Shown here piece after piece: positions 15,257 to 22,336 of a stretch of DNA of 22,760 bases (the stretch's first letter is position 1; each line of letters begins with the position of its first letter). Source of the DNA: a virus; the IMG/VR virus record IMGVR_UViG_3300031630_000409, positions 1 through 22,760 of that record; one strand, written 5' to 3'. The notes below the pieces were generated by a model. That model ran no database searches and was not told the DNA's origin. It saw nothing but the letters and a program-made list of their open reading frames with translations. The translations under genes and the position numbers were made by a program.

Positions 15257-15268
15257 TATTTATAAATA
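15257..15268. promoter_or_regulatory. Palindromic bidirectional late promoter
   Basis: The 12 bases TATTTATAAATA are a perfect palindrome holding overlapping TATAAATA boxes on both strands (plus 15261-15268, minus 15264-15257). Predicted starts are about 15274 rightward (fibre operon, 61-nt leader) and 15251 leftward (glycosyltransferase operon, 33-nt leader). Because the boxes share four bases, only one direction can be occupied at a time. Confidence 0.65.
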
Positions 15269-15334
15269 TACAGTAACACAAAAACAAATAAATGTCAATG
15301 CTTGGACATATATGAGGGGAAATAGTATCGCACA

Positions 15335-17497
15335 ATGCCAGTAATTAAGAGTCCATCGGTCCGAGTAGGTCTAGGACGTATAGGTTATTCAGGTTCCGCT
15401 GGAACAGCAGGTTTCACTGGTTCTGCCGGTGCTACAGGTGCTGCCGGTCCTGGTGGTGGTTATGCCGGCTCTCAAGGTTATACAGGTTCAGGTGGTTTAG
15501 GTTACACAGGTTCACAAGGCGCAGGTTTCACAGGTAGTCAAGGTACAGCAGGTACTTTAGGTTACACAGGTTCACAAGGAACAGGTTTCACAGGTTCAGC
15601 AGGTACAACAGGATTTTCAGGTTCAGCAGGCTCTGTAGGTTATTCAGGATCAGCAGGTTCAACCGGTGGTTTAGGATATTCAGGATCAAAAGGAGATACA
15701 GGTACATCGGGTACAGTAGGATTTTCAGGTTCACAAGGCTCATTAGGATATTCAGGATCAAGAGGTACAGCAGGTACAACAGGTGGTTTAGGATATTCAG
15801 GATCAAGAGGTACAGCAGGTACAGTAGGATTTTCAGGTTCAGCGGGTAGTCAAGGTGTTATTGGTTATTCAGGATCAAGAGGTACTGCCGGTACAGATGG
15901 TGACGATGGTTCAGACGGCTCTGTAGGTTTCACAGGTTCAACAGGTGCAGGTTATTCAGGATCAAAAGGAGATACAGGTGCTCAAGGGCCAGGTGGTGGT
16001 TATACTGGTTCAGCAGGTACAGTAGGATTTTCAGGTTCAGCAGGCTCAACCGGTGGTTTAGGATATTCAGGATCAAAAGGAGATACAGGTACAGCAGGTG
16101 GTTTAGGATATTCAGGTTCAGCAGGTTCAGCCGGTGGTTTAGGATATTCAGGATCAAGAGGTGCTTCAGGTGCCGATGGTGCAGGTTATTCAGGATCAAA
16201 AGGAGATACAGGAACAGGATTTTCAGGTTCAGTTGGTACTGTTGGTTTCACTGGTTCAGCAGGATCAGGTTCAGATTCTCCATTTGTATTTACAACTTCA
16301 GGAGATTATAGAACACTTACAGGATATTTAGAAGGTGGTTCAACAAAAACAGTTAGAACGGCAGAGTTTTCATCTGACTTATTAAGATTAACTTTAGCAA
16401 CATTTACTCCTACTTTTTCTTCATCACCTAGTCCATCAAGTTATCTAGATTGGGATAGACCAGCAACAGGATTTTCTGTATCAATAAATAACCCTAGCGA
16501 TATTACAAATGATTATATAAGTTCAGTTTACTCTATCACTCAATCAGGTGGAAGTGTTAACGGTACTTTAAGTAATTATTCAGCAGGTAGTTATTCACAA
16601 ACACCAGAAGGAGGTGTAGATTGGTCACAAAGTTTTACAACAAACAATTCTACTTCATATATCAGATCAACATCTACTAGTCGTAGTGGTGGTTCAGCAA
16701 GTGCTGTAGTTAGATACAATCGTAACAATGGTTCAGAATCAGAATATACAGATTCAAATTCAAACATGTCTTTGAGTTGGGCAACTGCCTCTCATAGTTT
16801 ATCTAAATCAAATGTTAGTGGTAAAACTTTTTTAAAAACTTACACTAGTACATCGTACAACACAAGTGTAAATAATATTAATTCTTCAAGTAACACTTCA
16901 CATGCTCTTACAGCAAGTGGTGGTTCTTTAAGTACGACTTCAGGAAGCGGGTCTGTAAGTGGAACATTTACCTTTACATCACCTATACACAAAAACAATA
17001 CAAGCGATACAAGAACGGTTAGTAACACTACAACGTTTACTAGACCTGTCAATGTAACAGGTACCTCATATACGGTAGATCAGTCTACAACAACAAGCAA
17101 CGTATCTGCTTCATTTTCATATCCGTCTTTCTGGATTTGGACAGCAGGAGTAGGTTCTACTCCATCTTTGGCCAATATAATAAATGATTCTCAATCTACA
17201 GGTTTTGAATCAGCAGTGAATCAATTATCTGATCAAACTAAAAATTTTAGTGTTCAATCAGTTAATAATTCAGATTCTAATCCTAGAGCATTTTGGTTTG
17301 CTGTTAGGAATACTGCAAGTCAACCAACAACATTTAAAACAGGTGCTAGTGCAGGTTTATTAAGTGATGTTTCTACTACAGATGGTGGAACAATTTCTTT
17401 AATTCCTGATTCACCACCTTCTGGTTTAACTTCCGAAAGTTATCATATTTACGGATTTACTTTACAACCAGGAACAACATATGTGGAGATAAGTTAA
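15335..17497 (+). CDS. Collagen-like tail fibre protein with Ser/Thr-rich C-terminal domain
   Basis: The protein is 720 aa. After a 16-residue basic N-terminus, residues 17 to about 311 are an almost unbroken Gly-x-y series (GYS, GSK, GDT, GTA, GFS, GSQ, GFT types), the signature of a collagen-like triple helix. It has almost no proline, but KGD/RGT triplets could provide salt bridges. Residues 312-720 are a Ser/Thr/Asn-rich beta region without recognised motif, probably a receptor-binding or knob domain. It should trimerise and form a tail or baseplate fibre. A GAGGGG ribosome-like site at 15314-15319 is unusually far from the ATG (15 nt). It begins the rightward structural operon. Repeated codons are nearly identical at DNA level, so its length may vary by recombination. 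Confidence 0.85.
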   Translation: MPVIKSPSVRVGLGRIGYSGSAGTAGFTGSAGATGAAGPGGGYAGSQGYTGSGGLGYTGSQGAGFTGSQGTAGTLGYTGSQGTGFTGSAGTTGFSGSAGSVGYSGSAGSTGGLGYSGSKGDTGTSGTVGFSGSQGSLGYSGSRGTAGTTGGLGYSGSRGTAGTVGFSGSAGSQGVIGYSGSRGTAGTDGDDGSDGSVGFTGSTGAGYSGSKGDTGAQGPGGGYTGSAGTVGFSGSAGSTGGLGYSGSKGDTGTAGGLGYSGSAGSAGGLGYSGSRGASGADGAGYSGSKGDTGTGFSGSVGTVGFTGSAGSGSDSPFVFTTSGDYRTLTGYLEGGSTKTVRTAEFSSDLLRLTLATFTPTFSSSPSPSSYLDWDRPATGFSVSINNPSDITNDYISSVYSITQSGGSVNGTLSNYSAGSYSQTPEGGVDWSQSFTTNNSTSYIRSTSTSRSGGSASAVVRYNRNNGSESEYTDSNSNMSLSWATASHSLSKSNVSGKTFLKTYTSTSYNTSVNNINSSSNTSHALTASGGSLSTTSGSGSVSGTFTFTSPIHKNNTSDTRTVSNTTTFTRPVNVTGTSYTVDQSTTTSNVSASFSYPSFWIWTAGVGSTPSLANIINDSQSTGFESAVNQLSDQTKNFSVQSVNNSDSNPRAFWFAVRNTASQPTTFKTGASAGLLSDVSTTDGGTISLIPDSPPSGLTSESYHIYGFTLQPGTTYVEIS
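15383..16270 (+). repeat. Collagen-like coding repeats (first fibre)
   Basis: Nine-base (Gly-x-y) periodicity with recurring longer blocks such as GGATATTCAGGATCAA. Degenerate tandem repeats that encode the triple-helix stalk; they are the source of long leucine-rich antisense frames that are not genes. Confidence 0.9.
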
Positions 17498-17500
17498 TAG

Positions 17501-18907
17501 ATGGCTACTAACTACGATGGATTAACCCGAAACGTTTGGCCAGGTACTTGGAGTACCGGCACTAATGCGCCTATCGTATTAGACACAGAGGTAAGAGGAA
17601 CACTTCAAAGTATATCTGGTGCTGCTAACGATCAGTTGCATAATATTCCAGGTGCTAGAATCCAGGAAGGTATGTTAGTATACGTTAAAACCGGATATAC
17701 TAATGGCTCTACAACATATGTATCTGACAAATATTATACTTACAAACTTATAGGCTCAGAGACTCGTAGTAATATTACCGGCGCTGTACCAAACGCCAAC
17801 GCCAACTGGACTTTATTCAGTGTTGGTGGTGGAGCAGGTTACACTGGTTCTGCCGGTGCAATTGGTTTTACAGGTTCAGCAGGTACAGTAGGATTTTCAG
17901 GATCAAAAGGTGATCAAGGTAATTTAGGATATTCAGGATCAAAAGGTGATCAAGGTAATTTAGGATATTCAGGATCAAAAGGAGATACAGGTACAACAGG
18001 TGGTTTAGGATATTCAGGTTCAGCAGGTGTAGGATATTCAGGATCAAGAGGTACAGCAGGTACAACAGGTACAGTAGGATTTTCAGGATCAAAAGGAGAT
18101 ACAGGTACAACAGGTGGTTTAGGATATTCAGGATCAAAAGGTGATCAAGGTAATTTAGGATATTCAGGATCAAAAGGCGATCAAGGTAATTTAGGATATT
18201 CAGGATCAAAAGGTGATCAAGGTAATTTAGGATATTCAGGATCAGAAGGAGTTGGATATACAGGTTCACGAGGTACACAAGGTACTGTAGGTTATGTAGG
18301 ATCAGAGGGAAATTTAGACGTAACAGTAAACTCAACACCACCGGTTGGTGCTGGTATTGGTGACGTTTGGATTGATGACGCAACAGGAATTCAATATTTC
18401 TGGATGTACGATGGTAACAGTAATCAATGGGTAGAATTAAGTAACCAAGGTGTAGTAGGATTTACAGGTTCACAAGGAGCAGTAGGAGCTATTAATGATT
18501 TATCAGATGTAACAGTTACGGCTCCAACTAGAGGTCAAACTTTAGTTTATGAAACTGCCGGTTGGATACAAAGTGTAACGCCTATATCTCAATTTGTACT
18601 AACAGCTAACGGTTCTAGTGCATATAGATTTGACGGTGCAGGCTTTCCAGCGGGTACTAGTGGTGACAACCCTACAATATTTTTAAAAAAAGGCCAGACA
18701 TATTACTTTAGAAATACAAGTAGTGGTCACCCTTTTGAAATACGATCAACTGCCGGTGGTAGTGCGTATAACACAGGCGTTACAGATAATAACGCTTCAG
18801 GTCCTTCAGGAATAATTGTTTTTCATATTCCTATGAACGCACCTGCGACATTATACTATCAATGTTCATCGCATAGTTCAATGTTAGGAACAATTACTAT
18901 CGTATAA
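17501..18907 (+). CDS. Collagen-like fibre protein with C-terminal cupredoxin-like domain
   Basis: The protein is 468 aa. Residues 1-110 are a globular N-terminal domain (GTWSTGTNAPIVLDTEVRG, then GMLVYVKTGY, then WTLFSVGGG), presumably the attachment module. Residues 112 to about 270 are Gly-x-y collagen repeats containing several GSKGDQGNLGYS units. Residues about 275-316 carry the GDVWIDDATGIQYFWMYDG module, also found in the next fibre gene. Residues 365-468 form a cupredoxin-like beta domain with a potential type 1 copper site: His410 in GHPFEIR, then Cys455, His458 and Met461 in YYQCSSHSSMLG. A GGAG ribosome site lies 12 nt upstream of the ATG, three bases after the previous stop. Likely a virion fibre; copper binding is inferred from the residues. 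Confidence 0.85.
   Translation: MATNYDGLTRNVWPGTWSTGTNAPIVLDTEVRGTLQSISGAANDQLHNIPGARIQEGMLVYVKTGYTNGSTTYVSDKYYTYKLIGSETRSNITGAVPNANANWTLFSVGGGAGYTGSAGAIGFTGSAGTVGFSGSKGDQGNLGYSGSKGDQGNLGYSGSKGDTGTTGGLGYSGSAGVGYSGSRGTAGTTGTVGFSGSKGDTGTTGGLGYSGSKGDQGNLGYSGSKGDQGNLGYSGSKGDQGNLGYSGSEGVGYTGSRGTQGTVGYVGSEGNLDVTVNSTPPVGAGIGDVWIDDATGIQYFWMYDGNSNQWVELSNQGVVGFTGSQGAVGAINDLSDVTVTAPTRGQTLVYETAGWIQSVTPISQFVLTANGSSAYRFDGAGFPAGTSGDNPTIFLKKGQTYYFRNTSSGHPFEIRSTAGGSAYNTGVTDNNASGPSGIIVFHIPMNAPATLYYQCSSHSSMLGTITIV
17834..18311 (+). repeat. Collagen-like coding repeats (second fibre)
   Basis: Gly-x-y repeats encoding the stalk. Within them five nearly identical 36-base units (encoding GSKGDQGNLGYS) occur at 17900, 17936, 18131, 18167 and 18203, two and three of them directly in tandem. 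This is a hotspot for length change by slippage or recombination. Confidence 0.9.
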
Positions 18908-18960
18908 GAAAAAAAGTTTTGAAACACTTGATTTAATATCATTAATGAGAGTGTATATAT

Positions 18961-18968
18961 TATAAATA
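18961..18968 (+). promoter_or_regulatory. T4-type late promoter box
   Basis: Exact TATAAATA in the 152-base gap between fibre genes. Predicted +1 is about 18974, with an 86-nt leader to the ATG at 19060. A good ribosome site (AGGAG, about 10 nt before the ATG) lies in that leader. I see no terminator hairpin or other gene in this gap. Confidence 0.65.
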
Positions 18969-19059
18969 GAGATAGAAAAGATAGTTTCTTTTCTTGCAAG
19001 AGACAGAACATGACAGAAAGTGATAAGTTAAATTTAACAATAATTAGGAGACAAGCAAA

Positions 19060-20154
19060 ATGGCAATTAATTTTCCAAATAGTCCCTCATTAAACGATCT
19101 TTACACACTTGGCACACGTCAGTGGAAATGGAACGGTAATGGGTGGGCACTTCAGCCTTTAACAGCAGGTTTCACTGGATCAATCGGTTACTCCGGTTCT
19201 AAAGGTGATATTGGTTATACAGGTTCAAAAGGAAACACGGGTCAAGGTTTTAGAATTACTAAAACTTATACAAGCGTTTCTGCACTATCAGCAGACACAA
19301 GTCCATCAGGCATAGCAACTGGTGAATTTGCAATAATTGAAAACGGCTCTTTAACAGACGCCGAAAATTCTAGATTATACCTATGGAATGGATCAAACTA
19401 CAGTTTTGTATCCGATCTTTCTGGTACAATTGGTTTCACAGGATCTAAAGGAGACATTGGTTTCACAGGTTCACAAGGTGTAATTGGTTTTACTGGTTCT
19501 AAAGGTGATCAAGGTATCATTGGTTTTACAGGATCTAAAGGCGATCAAGGTATAATTGGTTTTACTGGTTCACAAGGTGTAATTGGTTTTACAGGATCAA
19601 AAGGCTTCACAGGATCTAAAGGAGACATTGGTTTCTCAGGTTCTAAAGGAGACATTGGTTTCACAGGATCAAAAGGCTTTGGCGGTTCTAAAGGTGATAT
19701 TGGTTATTCAGGATCTAAAGGAGACATTGGTTTCTCAGGTTCTAAAGGCGATATTGGTTTTACGGGCTCTAAAGGTTTCGCAGGATCAGAAGGTAATTTA
19801 GATATTACAACTTCAGTAGCTCCACCATCAAGTGGTGTTGGTGAAGGTGATATTTGGGTTGACGCTAATACAGGCGTACAGTACTTCTACTACAACGATG
19901 GTAATTCAGTTCAATGGGTTGAATTAAGTAACCAAGGTGTTGTTGGTTTTACTGGATCTAAAGGTGATACAGGTAATCAAGGTGTTATAGGATTCTCAGG
20001 ATCAAAAGGTGACCAAGGTGTTATCGGGTTCTCAGGTTCTCAAGGCGCACAAGTGGCAACAGTTGACTCAAGTAATTTTTCAGCTGCTGTAACATTACTG
20101 ATTAAAAACAGTAGTGGTACTACATTAAAAACAATCATAGGTAATGCTTCATAG
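19060..20154 (+). CDS. Modular collagen-like fibre protein
   Basis: The protein is 364 aa. The N-terminal module (residues 1-33; FPNSPSLNDLYTLGTRQWKWNG then ALQPLT) is shared with the fibre gene at 21268. Collagen repeats (36-61) are interrupted by a globular insert at about 62-121 (TSVSALSADTSPSGIATGEFA, then LYLWNGSNYSFVSDLSG), then resume to about residue 246 with GFTGSKGDIG-type units. A GDIWVDANTGVQYFYYNDG module matches the previous fibre, followed by a few more repeats. The C-terminal cap LIKNSSGTTLKTIIG is also shared with 21268-22317. This arrangement indicates a set of fibres with common ends and exchangeable middles. A late box and an AGGAG ribosome site precede it. Confidence 0.85.
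   Translation: MAINFPNSPSLNDLYTLGTRQWKWNGNGWALQPLTAGFTGSIGYSGSKGDIGYTGSKGNTGQGFRITKTYTSVSALSADTSPSGIATGEFAIIENGSLTDAENSRLYLWNGSNYSFVSDLSGTIGFTGSKGDIGFTGSQGVIGFTGSKGDQGIIGFTGSKGDQGIIGFTGSQGVIGFTGSKGFTGSKGDIGFSGSKGDIGFTGSKGFGGSKGDIGYSGSKGDIGFSGSKGDIGFTGSKGFAGSEGNLDITTSVAPPSSGVGEGDIWVDANTGVQYFYYNDGNSVQWVELSNQGVVGFTGSKGDTGNQGVIGFSGSKGDQGVIGFSGSQGAQVATVDSSNFSAAVTLLIKNSSGTTLKTIIGNAS
19165..19797 (+). repeat. Collagen-like coding repeats (third fibre, interrupted)
   Basis: Gly-x-y repeats from 19165 to about 19245 and again from about 19420 to 19797, separated by a non-repetitive globular insert. Codon choice (GGTTTTACTGGTTCTAAAGG types) differs somewhat from the repeats of the two preceding fibres, so this tract seems to have expanded separately. 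Confidence 0.87.
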
Positions 20155-20186
20155 GCATAACTGAAGAATAATAGGAGAAATATAAC

Positions 20187-21122
20187 ATGGCAACAAGAAA
20201 CCCCTTAATATACTCTGGGAATAACTTGGTTGAGATGACTTCAGGTCAGATGGACGCTTTAATATTGAATATTGTTTATCAATATTCTCAAAGTCCCTCT
20301 GTAGCTTTATCTGTTGTTGGTAGTAGCGGTACTCTAGGATCATTAAGTGATACTAGATTACAGGCTGGAGCTATTTCTAATAGTAACAGTTCTTTCCCTT
20401 CACAAGGAACGACACAAGACCCACAAACGGTAACAGTTAACTATGATAAAATAACTCAAACAGTTCAATCGGTAACGAAAACAACTGACACAGGCACAAC
20501 ATGGCCGATCTACTACGAGACAAGTGGTGGTAATCTTCGTGCTATGCCTATTGCAGACATTAAGGACACGTTCCTTCATCCTGCAATTGATTTATTGACA
20601 GCAAGTACAACGACTTCACAACAAGGTGGAACATATCATATATCTACATCTTCAAGTGTGTCGGGATCAACTGAAGTTTCTGGAAGTAATACACCGATCT
20701 TTATTGACACAAGAGCCAACACTGGTTCTTATGCGTCAGGATCAATCGGTGATCACGCTCAGGACAATCCAACTACGATTACAAGTTACTATTTACAACG
20801 TGTAAATGGTGCTACATCATCATACGAACAACCTTTGACTATTGTCTCAGGAAATAACCTACAGCAAGTAACTACTTCAAACTTTAACACTTTGTTACAA
20901 GGATGGATTAGAGAAACTGCAGCTAATTCCTCTGACGGTTATTCAATACGTTACAACTTTAATGGTTCTGGTACGACAAGAGGTTCAGGAATGGCTAACA
21001 CCGTTTTGAACGGAACAAACTACCAAACTAGACAAGTTGGTGATGACTACAGAGCGCAAGAGTTTCCAGCAGGTTCTGCTACAACTCAAGCAACTCACAC
21101 TTTAAAGATTCTAAAAGCATAA
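20187..21122 (+). CDS. T4-like virion structural protein
   Basis: The protein is 311 aa, Ser/Thr-rich, and begins NPLIYSGNNLVEMTSGQMDAL. Middle segments WPIYYETSGGNLRAMPIADIKDTFLHPAID and a later PLTIVSGNNLQQVTTSNFNTLLQGWIR repeat the SGNNL...M/TSxxxxxLxxxI theme of the N-terminus, so the protein may contain two related halves. It has an AGGAG ribosome site and lies between two fibre genes upstream of gp13, so it is very probably a virion component, as for similar proteins of marine T4-like phages. A strong rho-independent terminator follows 32 bases after the stop. I cannot assign a precise T4 homologue. Confidence 0.7.
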   Translation: MATRNPLIYSGNNLVEMTSGQMDALILNIVYQYSQSPSVALSVVGSSGTLGSLSDTRLQAGAISNSNSSFPSQGTTQDPQTVTVNYDKITQTVQSVTKTTDTGTTWPIYYETSGGNLRAMPIADIKDTFLHPAIDLLTASTTTSQQGGTYHISTSSSVSGSTEVSGSNTPIFIDTRANTGSYASGSIGDHAQDNPTTITSYYLQRVNGATSSYEQPLTIVSGNNLQQVTTSNFNTLLQGWIRETAANSSDGYSIRYNFNGSGTTRGSGMANTVLNGTNYQTRQVGDDYRAQEFPAGSATTQATHTLKILKA

Positions 21123-21154
21123 TCTTTAATTTAAGTAGTTTAATCAAAAAGATT

Positions 21155-21188
21155 AACCCCTGGAATGAAAGTTCCAGGGGTTTTTTTA
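21155..21188 (+). terminator. Rho-independent terminator
   Basis: Inverted repeat CCCCTGGAA / TTCCAGGGG with a six-base loop (TGAAAG), followed by a run of seven or more T. It lies 32 bases after the structural gene's stop and just upstream of two late promoter boxes, separating two transcription units. It is the only strong terminator visible in the window. Confidence 0.93.
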
Positions 21189-21213
21189 TGGAAAATAAGC
21201 TCTTAATATCTGT

Positions 21214-21230
21214 TATAAATATTATAAATA
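21214..21230 (+). promoter_or_regulatory. Tandem late promoter boxes
   Basis: Two exact TATAAATA boxes, 21214-21221 and 21223-21230, separated by one base. Predicted starts about 21227 and 21236; the downstream fibre gene's ATG is at 21268. Placed directly after the terminator, they restart transcription for the last fibre and gp13. Confidence 0.65.
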
Positions 21231-21267
21231 TGGTGAGAGATCAACTAAAGGTTAACAAAATTATAAC

Positions 21268-22317
21268 ATGCCGACTATAAACTTTCCGAGTGGACCATCA
21301 CTCAACGATTCTTACAATCTAGGTACTCGTACTTGGAAGTGGAATGGTGAGGCATGGGCTTTACAACCACTTACAGGTGGATTTACAGGTTCAGCAGGTG
21401 CGATTGGTTACACTGGTTCAACAGGTGCCATTGCGCCTTTGACTATAGATACAACAAACGATAGAGTTGGTATTAATCAAACATCTCCAAGCGTAGCATT
21501 AGATGTAGTTGGTGGTATCAAAGCTACTGGTAAGATAGAGACAGGCGATACAGAATTAAATAGCGGATCAAAAAGTATTATTAATACAGGCACCTCAAAT
21601 TTGCAAATTGACGGTAGTTCCAATGGAGCTAGACTCTATATTAGAAATGGAGGCGTTGAAGGATTTTCAGCAGGATCGGAAGGCGGTCAAGGACACGGTT
21701 CAATGTCTTTACGAGGTCAACAAGTATTTGTAGGTGGTAATGGTGGTAAAGGTTTTGCAATAGGTAGAAGTGTTTCGTGGTCCGATGTTAACAGTCAGGC
21801 TAGTGGAGAAGATGATCTTTACTTAAAAGGTGATGTTAAAGTATCAGGTAGTTTAAGAGTTGTTGATGATGTAACTTTATCAAACAATAAAAAAGTAATA
21901 TTTGGTGACGCTGGAGAAAACATTTTAGGTGATGGAACAAATTTAACTATTGCTTCAAGTGGTAATGCTATTATAGACGCTACAAGTTCAATTAATTTAG
22001 ACTATGGTAGTGTTGGTAATATTAATTTAAAAGACGATGGAACAAAATTTGGTTCATTTGGAAACAACTCTGGACATTTCAATATAGACGCTGCTATACA
22101 AGATAAAGATATATCATTCAGAGGTAATGATGGTGGTTCATCAGTTACAGCATTAACTTTAGATATGTCAGATAATGGGGCTGCAACATTTAGTGGTGGA
22201 ATATCTATCACAAATGGTGCCTTAACATTGTCTAGCGGAGTTAGTAACTCAACAAGTATTGTAATTAAAAATTCAAGTGGTACTGTATTAAAAACTATGT
22301 ATGGAACGACAAGTTAA
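21268..22317 (+). CDS. Modular fibre/whisker-position protein
   Basis: The protein is 349 aa. The N-terminal module (INFPSGPSLNDSYNLGTRTW, KWNG, ALQPLT) is shared with 19060-20154. A short Gly-x-y stretch (36-52) follows, then DRVGINQTSPSVALDVVGGIKATG, the VGIxxTxPxxxLDVxGxIxATG motif often seen in phage and adhesin proteins before beta-helical or chaperone domains. The remainder is repetitive beta-rich sequence (DLYLKGDVKVSGSLRVVDDV). No S74 peptidase domain follows; the protein ends with the SIVIKNSSGTVLKTMYG cap shared with the other fibre. It lies directly upstream of gp13, the place of the whisker gene wac in T4, but homology to fibritin is not visible. Confidence 0.8.
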   Translation: MPTINFPSGPSLNDSYNLGTRTWKWNGEAWALQPLTGGFTGSAGAIGYTGSTGAIAPLTIDTTNDRVGINQTSPSVALDVVGGIKATGKIETGDTELNSGSKSIINTGTSNLQIDGSSNGARLYIRNGGVEGFSAGSEGGQGHGSMSLRGQQVFVGGNGGKGFAIGRSVSWSDVNSQASGEDDLYLKGDVKVSGSLRVVDDVTLSNNKKVIFGDAGENILGDGTNLTIASSGNAIIDATSSINLDYGSVGNINLKDDGTKFGSFGNNSGHFNIDAAIQDKDISFRGNDGGSSVTALTLDMSDNGAATFSGGISITNGALTLSSGVSNSTSIVIKNSSGTVLKTMYGTTS

Positions 22318-22323
22318 TTAGAG

Positions 22324-22331
22324 GATAAATA
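22324..22331 (+). promoter_or_regulatory. Near-consensus late promoter box (GATAAATA)
   Basis: One mismatch from TATAAATA, and fits the relaxed NATAAATA form described for cyanomyoviruses. T4-type +1 falls at 22337, the A of the gp13 ATG, again implying a leaderless message. Read-through from the tandem boxes upstream is an alternative source of transcription. Confidence 0.45.
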
Positions 22332-22336
22332 GAATT

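Noticed and set aside
15312-15344. Ten-codon upstream frame overlapping the first fibre's start
   Set aside because: It begins just before the GAGGGG site and has no ribosome site of its own; such short frames arise by chance, although it could be tested as a regulatory leader.
15588-16199. Long minus-strand frames rich in Leu/Ile/Asn opposite the first fibre (15588-15806, 15930-16199)
   Set aside because: They are antisense reflections of the nine-base collagen repeats, with no ribosome site and artificial low-complexity composition.
17900-18238. Regular 36-base repeats suggesting a CRISPR array
   Set aside because: They are tandem without unique spacers, in frame, and encode collagen-like triplets of a fibre gene.
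17868-18383. Minus-strand 171-codon frame opposite the second fibre
   Set aside because: Same cause: repeat-driven antisense frame of the Gly-x-y codons; composition is repetitive (LLILNILN) and not protein-like.
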